Positions 48,105-59,022 of a DNA stretch of 64,000 bases are shown here, piece after piece. The notes beneath the pieces are model-generated. The model ran no database searches and was not told the DNA's origin. It worked only from the letters and a program-made list of their open reading frames with translations. Source of the DNA: Mycobacterium marseillense (GTDB lineage Bacteria > Actinomycetota > Actinomycetes > Mycobacteriales > Mycobacteriaceae); contig NZ_AP022584.1 of NCBI RefSeq assembly GCF_010731675.1, positions 4,340,001 to 4,404,000 on the forward strand, written 5' to 3'. Position 1 is the first letter of the stretch. Every line of letters begins with the position of its first letter. The translations under genes and the position numbers were made by a program.

Positions 48105-49010
48105 ATGGGAGTGGTTGACGGCCGCGTCGTCATCGTCACGGGAGCCGGCGGCGGTATCGGGCGCGCACACGCGCTGGCCTTTGCCGCCGAGGGTGCGCGG
48201 GTGGTAGTCAACGACATCGGGGTGGGCCTGGACGGTTCACCGGCGGGTGGCGGCAGCGCCGCCCAGGGTGTGGTCGACGAGATCACCGCCGCCGGGGGCG
48301 AAGCCGTCGCCAACGGTTCCAACGTCGCCGACTGGGACCAGGCCGCCGGCCTGATCCAGACCGCGGTCGAAACCTTCGGCGGCCTGGACGTTTTGGTGAA
48401 CAATGCCGGCATCGTGCGCGACAGGATGATGGCCAACACCAGCGAGGATGAGTTCGACGCCGTCGTCGCCGTGCACCTCAAGGGCCACTTCGCGACGATG
48501 CGGCACGCCGGGTCGTATTGGCGCGGGCTGTCCAAAGAGGGCAAAACCGTTGACGCGCGGATCATCAACACCAGCTCGGGCGCCGGCCTGCAGGGCAGCG
48601 TCGGGCAGGGCAACTACAGCGCCGCGAAGGCGGGCATCGCGGCGATGACGCTCGTCGGCGCTGCCGAGATGGGACGCTACGGCGTCACCGTCAACGCCAT
48701 CGCGCCCTCGGCCCGCACCCGCATGACCGAGACCGTGTTCGCCGAGATGATGTCCACCCAGGACCAGGATTTCGACGCGATGGCCCCGGAAAACATTTCC
48801 CCCCTGGTGGTTTGGCTGGGCAGCGCCGAATCGCGCGACGTGACCGGCAAGGTGTTCGAGGTCGAGGGCGGCAAGATCCGCGTCGCCGAGGGCTGGGCGC
48901 ACGGGCCGGAGATCGACAAGGGGGCGCAGTGGGATCCCGCGGAACTGGGGCGCGTGGTCGCCGACCTGCTCGCCAAGGCGCGCCCGCCGGTCCCGGTCTA
49001 CGGCGCCTGA
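48105..49010 (+). CDS. short-chain dehydrogenase (Rv3548c-like, 17beta-HSD4 type)
   Basis: A 301-residue SDR resembling the dehydrogenase part of multifunctional enzyme type 2: VTGAGGGIGRAHALAFAAEG, NNAGIVRDRMMANTSEDEFD, NTSSGAGLQG and YSAAKAGIAAMT. Likely oxidises a 3-hydroxyacyl-CoA in side-chain or ring degradation. ATG at 48105 behind GAGGAGA. The IS30 element follows 57 bases after its stop. Confidence 0.88.
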   Translation: MGVVDGRVVIVTGAGGGIGRAHALAFAAEGARVVVNDIGVGLDGSPAGGGSAAQGVVDEITAAGGEAVANGSNVADWDQAAGLIQTAVETFGGLDVLVNNAGIVRDRMMANTSEDEFDAVVAVHLKGHFATMRHAGSYWRGLSKEGKTVDARIINTSSGAGLQGSVGQGNYSAAKAGIAAMTLVGAAEMGRYGVTVNAIAPSARTRMTETVFAEMMSTQDQDFDAMAPENISPLVVWLGSAESRDVTGKVFEVEGGKIRVAEGWAHGPEIDKGAQWDPAELGRVVADLLAKARPPVPVYGA

Positions 49011-49067
49011 CCCGACGCCTGCGCCGAACGTGCACTCACGGCGATGATTTCGCCGGCGGATTCATAC

Positions 49068-50320
49068 GGTCAATGCAACATCCGTGGATTTAGGAGTTGC
49101 GATGCCGAGTGGTTTTCCGCATTCGCCGGCGGTGCGTCGGGAGTTGTTCGACCGGGTATGTCGGGGAGCCCCGCTGGTTGTGGCGGCTCAAGGTATGGGC
49201 GTGTCAACGACCAGGGCGTGGGTGTGGTGGCGTGACGCTGGAGCGATGAAACTGCATATCGGAGGCCGGGGTCAACGTGGCCTGCTCAAGCCGGGCAACA
49301 TGTCCTTGCCCGGTGGAGCGGGTCATCGGCTCAGTGTCAGCGAACGCGTGGAGATCATGCGCGGCCGCGACGGCGGACTCAGCGCCGCCGACATCGCCGA
49401 GCGGCTGGGTCGCGACCGCACAACGATCTACCGCGAGATTCGGCGTAACTGCAATGCCGACGGCGACTACCACGCTCTGATGGCGCATGCGCGGGCCGCG
49501 CAGCGCGGCGGCCCAAGGAATTCAAGCTCGCCGATAACCCGTTGTGCGCGATGATCGAAGGCTGGATGGATCAGGGCTGGAGTCCGAAACTGATCGCCGA
49601 GGTGTTGGCCCGCGATCACCCCGGTGACAGGCTGGCACAAGTGAGCCACGAAACCATTTATCAGTGCCTGTATGTGCAGACTCGCGGCAGTTTGCGCGCT
49701 GATCTGCACAAATGCCTGTCCACGAAGCGGGCCGCACGAAAGCATCGAGGCTCAGACAATCGTCGTGGGGTGTTTAGCGCCGGTGAGGAATTCACCATCG
49801 CTGATCGCCCACCTGAGGCTGATGACCGCGCCGTGCCGGGCCACTGGGAGGGCGACTTGATCGTGGGACCCCACAACAGCGCAATCGGCACCCTGGTGGA
49901 GCGCAGCACCCGCTTCACGATCCTGCTGCACCTGCCCGGTGACCGCACCGCGGCCACGGTAGCCGCCGCGATGATCGAGGCAATGAGCGAACTGCCCGAG
50001 CACCTGCGCCGCTCGATCACCTGGGATCGTGGCAGCGAAATGGCTAGCTGGCGCGACATCCAGCTACAGCTGGCCGCTCCGGTCTACTTCTGCGATCCCC
50101 ACTCACCGTGGCAACGAGGCAGCAACGAAAACACCAACCGCCTGTTGCGATTCTGGTTCGAAAAAGGCAGCGACTTAAGCGGTTACACCAAAGCTGACCT
50201 CAGACGAATCCAAGACACCCTCAACCAACGCCCCCGACCCACGCTGAACCTCGATACCCCGGCCCAACGCCTAACCGCCCTCCTCGACCAAGCCGCCTAA
50301 CCCAAAATGTTGCATTCACC
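49068..50320 (+). mobile_element. IS30-family insertion sequence
   Basis: About 1.25 kb bounded by terminal inverted repeats: GGTCAATGCAACAT on the left (49068-49081) and ATGTTGCATTCACC on the right (50307-50320), 13 of 14 paired. It carries one IS30-type transposase reading frame broken by a frameshift. I could not identify a direct target duplication. It sits between an SDR gene and a Ddn-like gene. Confidence 0.85.
49102..50300 (+). pseudogene. IS30-family transposase, frameshifted
   Basis: The first frame (49102-49554) encodes an N-terminal HTH part, including LSVSERVEIMRGRDGGLSA and ERLGRDRTTIYREIRRN, the IS30 signature. The second (from about 49505 to 50300) encodes RPKEFKLADNPLCAMIEGW, SHETIYQCLYV, and the DDE domain: GHWEGDLIVGP (first Asp), SITWDRGSEMA (second Asp), SPWQRGSNENTNRLLR (Glu). 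They join at about 49503-49515 if one base is added in the CGCGGCGGCCC run. The join could be a dead mutation or a programmed shift; no slippery A/T run is present, so I favour mutation. Confidence 0.8.
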
Positions 50321-50815
50321 GCTTGACAATGCCGCCGAATTTTCGCCGTCAGTGCACGTTCGCCGAGGGGGTTCGCACACGACGAGCGGGATGATCCGGT
50401 CGGCGGCTTCGCGGTACTTGCGATACGGCGGGTACATCCGCATCAGGGGCGGCCAATAGCGTTCGCGCTCGGCATCTGTCGCGTCGCGTGCGACCAAATC
50501 CAGCTGCTGGGCCCGGATCTGCACCCGCACCTCGGGATTCTCTCGGAGGTTCAAGTACCACACCGGATCTTGGTCGCGCCCGCCGAAGGACGCAGGCAAA
50601 ATCACCCGTTCCCCGTCGCGCAGGTAGAGCGTCGCGGTGGTCCGCGGCCGCTTCGACTTGCGGCCGGTCGTCGTCAACAGCGCCGCAGGGAACCGCAGCA
50701 GCTTCGCCCCGACCCTGCCGTTGGTCCGGCGGTACACCCAAATGTGGCTGCGCGCGAAGTACTTGAGCAGCAGCGCAATCGGGCGAGAATTGCGGATCCA
50801 GCGACGGTCGGACAT
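50297..50815 (-). CDS. Ddn-like F420H2-dependent reductase with altered C-terminus
   Basis: A 172-residue deazaflavin-dependent nitroreductase-family protein, paralogous to the next gene: [40 protein letters not shown], and DPVWYLNLRENPEVRVQI. The family uses F420H2 to reduce quinones or nitroaromatics at the membrane. The family's usual end (VVCEP) is followed by about 22 extra residues translated from the hairpin arm and then from the right end of the IS30 element, where the stop lies. Whether the tail matters is unknown. Confidence 0.83.
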   Translation of the reverse strand: MSDRRWIRNSRPIALLLKYFARSHIWVYRRTNGRVGAKLLRFPAALLTTTGRKSKRPRTTATLYLRDGERVILPASFGGRDQDPVWYLNLRENPEVRVQIRAQQLDLVARDATDAERERYWPPLMRMYPPYRKYREAADRIIPLVVCEPPRRTCTDGENSAALSSGECNILG

Positions 50816-50854
50816 GTTGCCCAGGATGGTTCCCGATCTGGGCGAATTGAAACT

Positions 50855-51705
<851 letters not shown>

Positions 51706-51712
51706 GGGGGAA

Positions 51713-52885
<1,173 letters not shown>

Positions 52886-52886
52886 C

Positions 52887-52900
52887 TAGAACACGTTTCA
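52887..52900. promoter_or_regulatory. KstR box (fadA5)
   Basis: TAGAACACGTTTCA: full left half and a degenerate right half of the KstR operator, 11 bases upstream of fadA5. Confidence 0.85.
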
Positions 52901-52965
52901 TTAGTCTGACAAGCGACGATGGTGACCTGCCTTTTATCTGCGCAGGAGCCGTGTTTTACTGGCAC

Positions 52966-52979
52966 TAGAACACGTTGCA
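52966..52979. promoter_or_regulatory. KstR box (cyp125 operon)
   Basis: TAGAACACGTTGCA, a KstR site with a full left half, 18 bases upstream of the cyp125 ATG. Probably represses cyp125-fadE28-fadE29-chsH2-chsH1-ltp2. Confidence 0.87.
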
Positions 52980-52997
52980 ATTGAGGAGCGCATACGC

Positions 52998-54248
52998 ATG
53001 GCACCCCCCAACATTCCCGCCGACTTCGACTTTCTTGACCCCGACGTCAACCTCGCAGGTTTGCCCGTCGAGGAACTCGCTTTGCTGCGCAAGGCGGAGC
53101 CGATCCACTGGGTCGACATCCCAAATGGCGCGGGCGGCTTCGAGGACCACGGGTACTGGCTCGTCACCAAGCACGCTGACGTCAAGGACGTGTCGAAGCG
53201 CAGCGAAGTCTTTTCAAGCTGGATGAACGGCGCCATCCCGACGTGGCCGCCGGAGATGAAGCGCGAGCAGGTCGAGCTCCAGCGCAGCGTCATGCTCAAC
53301 ATGGACGCACCGCACCACACCAGGCTGCGCAAGATCATCTCCCGCGGGTTCACGCCACGGGCCATCGGACGGCTGGAAGCCGAGCTGGACCAGCGGGCCC
53401 AGAACATCGCCAAGACCGCGGCGGCCGAGGGTAGCGGCGACTTCGTCGAGCAGGTGTCGTGCGAGCTGCCGCTGCAGGCCATCGCGGGGCTGCTGGGCGT
53501 TCCCCAGGAAGACCGCGACAAGCTTTTCCGGTGGTCCAACGAGATGACCGGGGGCACCGATCCCGAGTACGCCCACGTCGATCCCGCGCAGTCCTCGATG
53601 GAGCTGATCACGTACGCGATGGCGATGGCCGAGGAGCGGGGCAAGAATCCCACCGACGACATCGTCACCACGCTGATCGAGGCCGACATCGACGGCGAGA
53701 AGCTCTCCGATGACGAGTTCGGTTTCTTCGTGGTCATGCTCGCCGTGGCGGGCAACGAGACCACGCGCAACTCCATCACCCACGGCATGATCGCCATGGC
53801 GAACAACCCCGATCAGTGGGAGCTCTTCAAGAAGGAGCGCCCGGTGACCGCCGCGGACGAGATCATTCGGTGGGCCACTCCGGTCTCGGCCTTCCAACGC
53901 ACCGCGAATGAGGACACCGAGTTGGCCGGTGTGCAGATCAAGAAGGGCCAGCGGGTCGTCATGTCCTACCGCTCGGCCAATTTCGACGAAGAGGTCTTCG
54001 AAGACCCGCACACCTTCAACATCCTGCGCGACCCGAATCCCCATGTCGGTTTCGGCGGCACCGGTGCCCACTACTGCATCGGCGCGAACCTCGCTCGCAT
54101 GACGATCAACCTGATCTTCAACGCCGTGGCCGACCACATGCCGGACCTGAAGCCGATTTCGGAGCCCGAGCGACTGCGGTCGGGCTGGCTTAACGGGATC
54201 AAGCACTGGCAGGTCGACTACACCGGCAAATCCGCGGTGAAGTCCTGA
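52998..54248 (+). CDS. cyp125: CYP125-family steroid C26/C27 monooxygenase
   Basis: A 416-residue cytochrome P450 that starts side-chain breakdown by oxidising the terminal methyl of cholest-4-en-3-one. I-helix AGNETTRNS, ExxR in ADEIIRWATP, heme loop FGGTGAHYCIGANLAR. From about residue 110 on it follows M. tuberculosis CYP125A1 closely; the first 110 residues (WVDIPNGAGGFEDHGYWLV, SSWMNGAIPTWPPEMKRE) differ clearly, so it may be a different CYP125 subfamily. ATG with GAGGAG upstream. Confidence 0.93.
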   Translation: MAPPNIPADFDFLDPDVNLAGLPVEELALLRKAEPIHWVDIPNGAGGFEDHGYWLVTKHADVKDVSKRSEVFSSWMNGAIPTWPPEMKREQVELQRSVMLNMDAPHHTRLRKIISRGFTPRAIGRLEAELDQRAQNIAKTAAAEGSGDFVEQVSCELPLQAIAGLLGVPQEDRDKLFRWSNEMTGGTDPEYAHVDPAQSSMELITYAMAMAEERGKNPTDDIVTTLIEADIDGEKLSDDEFGFFVVMLAVAGNETTRNSITHGMIAMANNPDQWELFKKERPVTAADEIIRWATPVSAFQRTANEDTELAGVQIKKGQRVVMSYRSANFDEEVFEDPHTFNILRDPNPHVGFGGTGAHYCIGANLARMTINLIFNAVADHMPDLKPISEPERLRSGWLNGIKHWQVDYTGKSAVKS

Positions 54249-55261
54249 TGGATTTCGATCTCACCGCGACGCAACAGGCGGTCGCCGACGTCGTGACGTC
54301 GGTGTCTCAGCGCGAATTGACCTGGGACGCTTTGGTCGACGGCGGGGTGACGGCCCTGCCGGTGCCCGAGCGCCTCGGCGGCGACGGGGTGGGATTGCCC
54401 GAGGTCGCCACCGTGCTGACGGAGATCGGTCGCCACGGCGCCATCACGCCGGCGCTGGCCACCCTCGGTTTCGGCGTGGTCCCGCTGCTCGACCTCGCTT
54501 CCGACCAGCAGCACGACCGGTTTTTGGCGGGTGTCGCCAAGGGGGGCGTGCTGACCGCAGCGCTCAACGAACCCGGCGCCGCGTTGCCGGACCGGCCGTC
54601 GACCACGTTCGCGGGCGGCCGGTTGTCGGGTACCAAGGTCGGCGTCGGCTATGCCGGACAAGCGGATTGGATGATCGTCACCGCCGACAGTGCGGTGGTC
54701 GTGGTGTCGCCGAAAGCGGCCGGCGTCGAGGTGGTCAAGACGCCGACCTCGAATGACTCCGACGAGTACACGGTCACGTTCGCCGACGTCGCCGTCGACG
54801 ACGCCGACGTCTTGGCGGGCGCCGCCGCGCAGCGCGTCAACCAGCTGGTGCTGGCTTCCATCGGCGCCTACGCCGGCGGGCTGGTGGCCGGGGCGCTGCG
54901 CCTCACCGCCGACTACGTGGCCAACCGCAAGCAGTTCGGCAAGCCGCTGTCGACCTTCCAGACGGTGGCCGCGCAGCTGGCCGAGGTCTACATCGCCTCG
55001 CGCACCATCGATTTGGTGGCGAAGTCGGTCGTGTGGCGGCTGTCGGAGGGACGGGACGCCGATGATGATTTGGATGTCCTCGGCTACTGGGTCACCTCGC
55101 AGGCGCCGCCGGTGATGCAGCTCTGCCATCACCTGCACGGCGGCATGGGCATGGACATCACCTATCCGATGCACCGGTACTACTCCACGATCAAGGACCT
55201 GACCCGGCTGCTGGGCGGTCCTTCTCATCGTCTCGACCTGGTGGGAGCGCAATGTTCATAG
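54248..55261 (+). CDS. fadE28: FadE28 (ChsE2), acyl-CoA dehydrogenase subunit
   Basis: A 337-residue subunit with the reduced flavin region typical of the non-catalytic half of alpha2beta2 steroid dehydrogenases; YVANRKQFGKPLSTFQTVAA and HLHGGMGMDITYPMHRYYS are conserved. With FadE29 it dehydrogenates the three-carbon side-chain ester 3-oxo-pregn-4-ene-20-carboxyl-CoA. Its ATG shares a base with the cyp125 stop and it overlaps fadE29 by ten bases. Confidence 0.94.
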   Translation: MDFDLTATQQAVADVVTSVSQRELTWDALVDGGVTALPVPERLGGDGVGLPEVATVLTEIGRHGAITPALATLGFGVVPLLDLASDQQHDRFLAGVAKGGVLTAALNEPGAALPDRPSTTFAGGRLSGTKVGVGYAGQADWMIVTADSAVVVVSPKAAGVEVVKTPTSNDSDEYTVTFADVAVDDADVLAGAAAQRVNQLVLASIGAYAGGLVAGALRLTADYVANRKQFGKPLSTFQTVAAQLAEVYIASRTIDLVAKSVVWRLSEGRDADDDLDVLGYWVTSQAPPVMQLCHHLHGGMGMDITYPMHRYYSTIKDLTRLLGGPSHRLDLVGAQCS

Positions 55262-56415
55262 ACCTGACTCCGGAGCAGCGTCAGCTGCAAGCGGAACTGC
55301 GGGAGTACTTCTCGAACCTGATCTCGTCCGACGAGATGAAGGCGATGGAGCAGGACCGTCACAACGAGGCCTACCGCGCGGTGATCCGGCGGATGGGCCA
55401 GGACGGCAAGCTCGGCGTGGGATGGCCAAAGGAGTTCGGCGGCTTGGGTTTCGGCCCGATCGAGCAGTCGATCTTCGTCAACGAGGCGCACCGCGCCGAC
55501 GTGCCGCTGCCCGCGGTCACCCTGCAGACGGTCGGCCCGACCCTGCAGCAGTTCGGCAGCGAGATGCAGAAGAAGAAGTTCCTGCCGGCGATCCTGGCCG
55601 GCGAGGTGCACTTCGCGATCGGCTATACCGAACCCGAGGCCGGTACGGACCTGGCCTCGCTGCGCACCACCGCCGTGCGCCAGGGCGACGAGTACATCGT
55701 CAACGGGCAGAAGATCTTCACCACGGGCGCCCACGACGCGGACTACATCTGGCTTGCCTGCCGCACGGACCCCGAAGCCGTGAAGCACAAGGGCATTTCG
55801 ATCCTGATCGTCGACACCAAAGATCCCGGCTACTCCTGGACGCCGATCATCCTGTCCGACGGCGCCCACCACACCAACGCGACGTACTACAACGACGTGC
55901 GGGTGCCCGCCGACATGCTGGTCGGCGAGGAGAACGGCGGGTGGCGGCTGATCACCACCCAGCTCAACAACGAACGCGTCATGCTCGGCCCGGCCGGGCG
56001 TACCGCCGGCATCTACGACCGGGTGCACGCCTGGGCGTCCAAGCCGGGTAGTGACGGGGTGACGCCGATCGACCACGCCGACGTCAAGCGGGCGCTCGGC
56101 GAGATTCACGCGATGTGGCGGATCAACGAGCTGCTCAACTGGCAGGTGGCCGCGGCCGGCGAGGACATCAACGTCGCCGACGCCGCGTCGACCAAAGTCT
56201 TTGGCACGGAGCGGGTTCAGTACATCGGCCGGCTCGCCGAGGAAATCGTCGGCAAGTACGGCAACCCCGCGGACTCGGACACCGCCGACCTACTCAATTG
56301 GCTGGACTCCCAGACCAAGCGCAACCTGGTGATCACGTTCGGAGGTGGCGTGAACGAAGTGATGCGCGAGATGATCGCCGCCGCCGGACTCAAAGTGCCG
56401 AGGGTGCCTCGATGA
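55252..56415 (+). CDS. fadE29: FadE29 (ChsE1), acyl-CoA dehydrogenase subunit
   Basis: A 387-residue acyl-CoA dehydrogenase, partner of FadE28: YTEPEAGTDLASLRTTAVRQ, GQKIFTTGAHDADYIWLACR, and VRVPADMLVGEENGGWR. It overlaps fadE28 upstream and chsH2 downstream by four bases, as expected for stoichiometric production of a complex. Confidence 0.94.
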   Translation: MFIDLTPEQRQLQAELREYFSNLISSDEMKAMEQDRHNEAYRAVIRRMGQDGKLGVGWPKEFGGLGFGPIEQSIFVNEAHRADVPLPAVTLQTVGPTLQQFGSEMQKKKFLPAILAGEVHFAIGYTEPEAGTDLASLRTTAVRQGDEYIVNGQKIFTTGAHDADYIWLACRTDPEAVKHKGISILIVDTKDPGYSWTPIILSDGAHHTNATYYNDVRVPADMLVGEENGGWRLITTQLNNERVMLGPAGRTAGIYDRVHAWASKPGSDGVTPIDHADVKRALGEIHAMWRINELLNWQVAAAGEDINVADAASTKVFGTERVQYIGRLAEEIVGKYGNPADSDTADLLNWLDSQTKRNLVITFGGGVNEVMREMIAAAGLKVPRVPR

Positions 56416-57374
56416 CCGATATCAAGGAAGCGGTTGCGGAGATCACCGCCACCGTCGTCGCTGCCCCGCGCGAGGCCCGCGATCCGGTGAACCAGCCGAC
56501 GATCAACAACTGGGTCGAGGCGCTGGGGGACCGCAACCCGATCTACGTCGACGACACCGCCGCCAAGGCCGCCGGTCATCCTGGAATTGTCGCCCCACCG
56601 GCCATGATTCAGGTCTGGACGATGTTCGGCCTGGGCGGGGAACGCCCGACCGACGACCCCATGGGCCCGATCATGCAGCTGTTCGACGAGGCCGGCTACA
56701 TCGGCGTGGTCGCGACCAACTGCGAACAGACCTACCACCGGTATCTGCGTCCCGGCGAGCAGGTCACCGTCGTATCCGAGATGCGCGACGTGGTCGGCCC
56801 CAAGCAGACCGGTCTCGGCGAGGGCTGGTTCATCAACCAACACATCACCTGGCGGGTCGGTGACGAGGATGTCGCCGAGATGGCCTGGCGGATACTCAAA
56901 TTCAGGCCGCGAGAGGATTCCGGCCCGACCGCGTCCGTCCCTCAGGATCTCGACGCCGACGCCATGATGCGTCCGGCGGTGTCGCGCGACACCGCCTTCT
57001 TCTGGGAGGGCGTCAAGGCGCACGAGCTGCGAATCCAACGCCTCCCCGATGGCACCCTGCAGCACCCGCCGGTGCCCGCGGTGTGGCAGGACAAAGCCGA
57101 GCCGATCGACTTCGTAGTCGCCAGCGGCCGAGGCACGGTGTTCAGCTACGTGGTGCACCACGCACCGAAGGTGCCCGGTCGCACGCTGCCGTTCGTGATC
57201 GCACTGGTCGAACTGGAAGAGGGCGTTCGCCTGCTTGGTGAGCTGCGCAACGTCGACCATGCCGAGATCAAGATCGGAATGCCGGTCCGCGCAACCTATA
57301 TCGACTTCCCGGCCGGTGAATCCGGCCCGGAGTGGAGCCTCTACGCCTGGGAGCCCGTGGGAGACGAAGCATGA
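56412..57374 (+). CDS. chsH2: ChsH2, steroid enoyl-CoA hydratase/aldolase scaffold
   Basis: A 320-residue protein with an N-terminal MaoC hotdog half (DRNPIYVDDTAAKAAGHPGI, shown as RNPIYVDDTAAKAAGHPGI) and a C-terminal DUF35 OB-fold half from about residue 200 (PPVPAVWQDKAEPIDFVVAS). With ChsH1 it hydrates the three-carbon side-chain enoyl-CoA, while the DUF35 part binds Ltp2 for the retro-aldol step. ATG at 56412 overlaps fadE29; the earlier frame is spurious. Confidence 0.94.
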   Translation: MTDIKEAVAEITATVVAAPREARDPVNQPTINNWVEALGDRNPIYVDDTAAKAAGHPGIVAPPAMIQVWTMFGLGGERPTDDPMGPIMQLFDEAGYIGVVATNCEQTYHRYLRPGEQVTVVSEMRDVVGPKQTGLGEGWFINQHITWRVGDEDVAEMAWRILKFRPREDSGPTASVPQDLDADAMMRPAVSRDTAFFWEGVKAHELRIQRLPDGTLQHPPVPAVWQDKAEPIDFVVASGRGTVFSYVVHHAPKVPGRTLPFVIALVELEEGVRLLGELRNVDHAEIKIGMPVRATYIDFPAGESGPEWSLYAWEPVGDEA

Positions 57375-57772
57375 GCGCACCCGTTGTTGAAGTGGGCACC
57401 ACCCTGCCCGAACTCAAGCTGCACGGCACCCCTACGTTCATCATCTCGACGGCCCTGGCCACCAGAGATTTTCAGGATGTGCACCACGACCGGGACCTGG
57501 CGCAGGCCAAGGGCTCCAAGGACATCTTCGTCAATATCCTCACCGACACCGGTTTGGTGCAGCGCTACGTCACCGACTGGGCCGGGCCGTCGGCGCTGAT
57601 CAAGTCGATCGGGCTGCGGCTCGGTGTGCCGTGGTACGCCTACGACACCGTCACCTTCTCCGGTGAGGTGACCGCCATCGACGACGGTCTGATCACGCTG
57701 AAGGTGTTCGGCCGCAACAGCCTTGGTGATCACGTCATTGCGAACGTGACGCTCACGATCGGGGGTTCCTGA
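57371..57772 (+). CDS. chsH1: ChsH1, hydratase partner subunit
   Basis: A 133-residue MaoC-like hotdog protein (TRDFQDVHHDRDLAQAKGSK, with catalytic Asp/His in this stretch, and IFVNILTDTGLVQRYVTDW). In the complex ChsH1 supplies the hydratase residues and ChsH2 most of the substrate pocket. It overlaps chsH2 by four bases and ltp2 by one. Confidence 0.94.
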   Translation: MSAPVVEVGTTLPELKLHGTPTFIISTALATRDFQDVHHDRDLAQAKGSKDIFVNILTDTGLVQRYVTDWAGPSALIKSIGLRLGVPWYAYDTVTFSGEVTAIDDGLITLKVFGRNSLGDHVIANVTLTIGGS

Positions 57773-58941
57773 TGTTGTCGGGTAAGGCTGCGATCGTCGG
57801 CATCGGCGCCACCGACTTCTCCAAGGACTCCGGTCGTAGCGAGCTGCGACTGGCGGCCGAGGCGGTCCTGGATGCGCTGGACGACGCGGGGTTGAGTCCC
57901 TCGGACGTCGACGGGCTGACCACGTTCACGATGGACACCAACAACGAGACCGCCGTCGCGCGCGCGGCCAGCATCGGTGACCTCAAGTTCTTCTCGCAGA
58001 TCGGATACGGCGGCGGCGCGGCCTGCGCGACCGTCCAGCAGGCGGCGATCGCCGTGGCCACCGGCGTGGCCGACGTCGTCGTCGCGTATCGGGCGTTCAA
58101 CGAGCGCTCCGGCATGCGGTTCGGTCAGGTGCAGACCCGGTTGGTGGGCAACGCGGGCGTGCAGGCTGATTCGACGGCGGCCGACAACTCGTTCTCCTAC
58201 CCGCACGGGCTGTCCACGCCGGCCGCGCAGGTCGCCATGATCGCGCAGCGCTACATGCATCTGTCCGGTGCCAGCAGCCGGGACTTCGGCGCGATTTCGG
58301 TGGCAGACCGCAAGCACGCGGCCAAGAACCCGAAGGCGTATTTCTACGAGAAGCCGATAACCATTGAGGACCACCAGAATTCGCGGTGGATCGCCGAGCC
58401 GTTGCGGCTGCTGGACTGCTGCCAGGAGACCGACGGGGCGGTCGCGATCGTGGTGACGTCGCCGGAGCGGGCGAAGGATCTCAAGCAGCGGCCCGCGATC
58501 ATCGAGGCGGCGGCGCAGGGCTCCAGCCCCGACCAGTACACGATGGTCAGCTACTACCGGCCCGAGCTCGGCCTGCCCGAGATGGGGGTCGTCGGCCAGC
58601 AGCTGTGGGCGCAGTCGGGCCTGAAGCCGACCGACATCCAGACCGCTGTGCTGTACGACCACTTCACTCCGTTCACACTGATTCAGTTGGAGGAGTTGGG
58701 ATTCTGCGGTCGCGGTGAGGCCAAGGACTTCATCGCCGACGGCGCGATCGAGATCGGCGGCCGGCTGCCCATCAACACCCACGGCGGTCAACTCGGTGAG
58801 GCTTACATCCACGGTATGAACGGCATCGCCGAGGGCGTGCGGCAACTGCGGGGCACTTCCGTGAACCCGGTGCCCGACGTCGAGCACGTCCTCGTCACCG
58901 CGGGTACGGGCGTGCCCACCTCGGGCCTCATCCTCGGCTAA
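57772..58941 (+). CDS. ltp2: Ltp2, steroid side-chain aldolase
   Basis: A 389-residue thiolase-fold protein lacking the catalytic thiolase cysteine; it starts GKAAIVGIGATDFSKDSGRS and ends AYIHGMNGIAEGVRQLRG. With the DUF35 domain of ChsH2 it cleaves the last side-chain piece as propionyl-CoA, leaving the C17 ketone. Conserved tyrosines, such as in YYRPELGLPEM and AYIHGMN, act in place of cysteine by family knowledge. Last gene of the cyp125 operon, followed by hairpins. Confidence 0.94.
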   Translation: MLSGKAAIVGIGATDFSKDSGRSELRLAAEAVLDALDDAGLSPSDVDGLTTFTMDTNNETAVARAASIGDLKFFSQIGYGGGAACATVQQAAIAVATGVADVVVAYRAFNERSGMRFGQVQTRLVGNAGVQADSTAADNSFSYPHGLSTPAAQVAMIAQRYMHLSGASSRDFGAISVADRKHAAKNPKAYFYEKPITIEDHQNSRWIAEPLRLLDCCQETDGAVAIVVTSPERAKDLKQRPAIIEAAAQGSSPDQYTMVSYYRPELGLPEMGVVGQQLWAQSGLKPTDIQTAVLYDHFTPFTLIQLEELGFCGRGEAKDFIADGAIEIGGRLPINTHGGQLGEAYIHGMNGIAEGVRQLRGTSVNPVPDVEHVLVTAGTGVPTSGLILG

Positions 58942-58965
58942 CACTCCGCCGCCGCGGCCTCGCCG

Positions 58966-59022
58966 CCGAGCGTGACAGTGCAGTCACGCTCGGGCTCGAC
59001 CGTGACTGCAGTGTCACGCTCG
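58966..59022. terminator. double hairpin behind ltp2
   Basis: The first hairpin has perfect 11-bp arms CCGAGCGTGAC and GTCACGCTCGG (58966-58976 and 58983-58993) with a six-base loop. The second has CGACCGTGAC and GTCACGCTCG (58997-59006 and 59013-59022), 9 of 10 paired. No U-run follows, as usual in mycobacteria. A 27-base stretch of the first is repeated exactly at 62051. Confidence 0.7.

Larger units (their letters stand above)
49030..50354. repeat. long imperfect inverted repeat whose arms flank the IS30-like element
   Basis: CGAACGTGCACTCACGGCGA (about 49025-49044) is mirrored by the complement of TCGCCGTCAGTGCACGTTCG (about 50344-50363). The match continues inward with gaps through CGCCGGCGG on the left and GCCGCCGAA on the right up to the ends of the insertion sequence. 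Without the element the arms would form one strong hairpin. Coordinates are approximate. Confidence 0.65.

Noticed and set aside
49505..49515. Programmed frameshift in the IS30 transposase
   Set aside because: No A/T slippery heptamer or obvious stimulatory hairpin at the join; treated as a mutation until other copies are compared.
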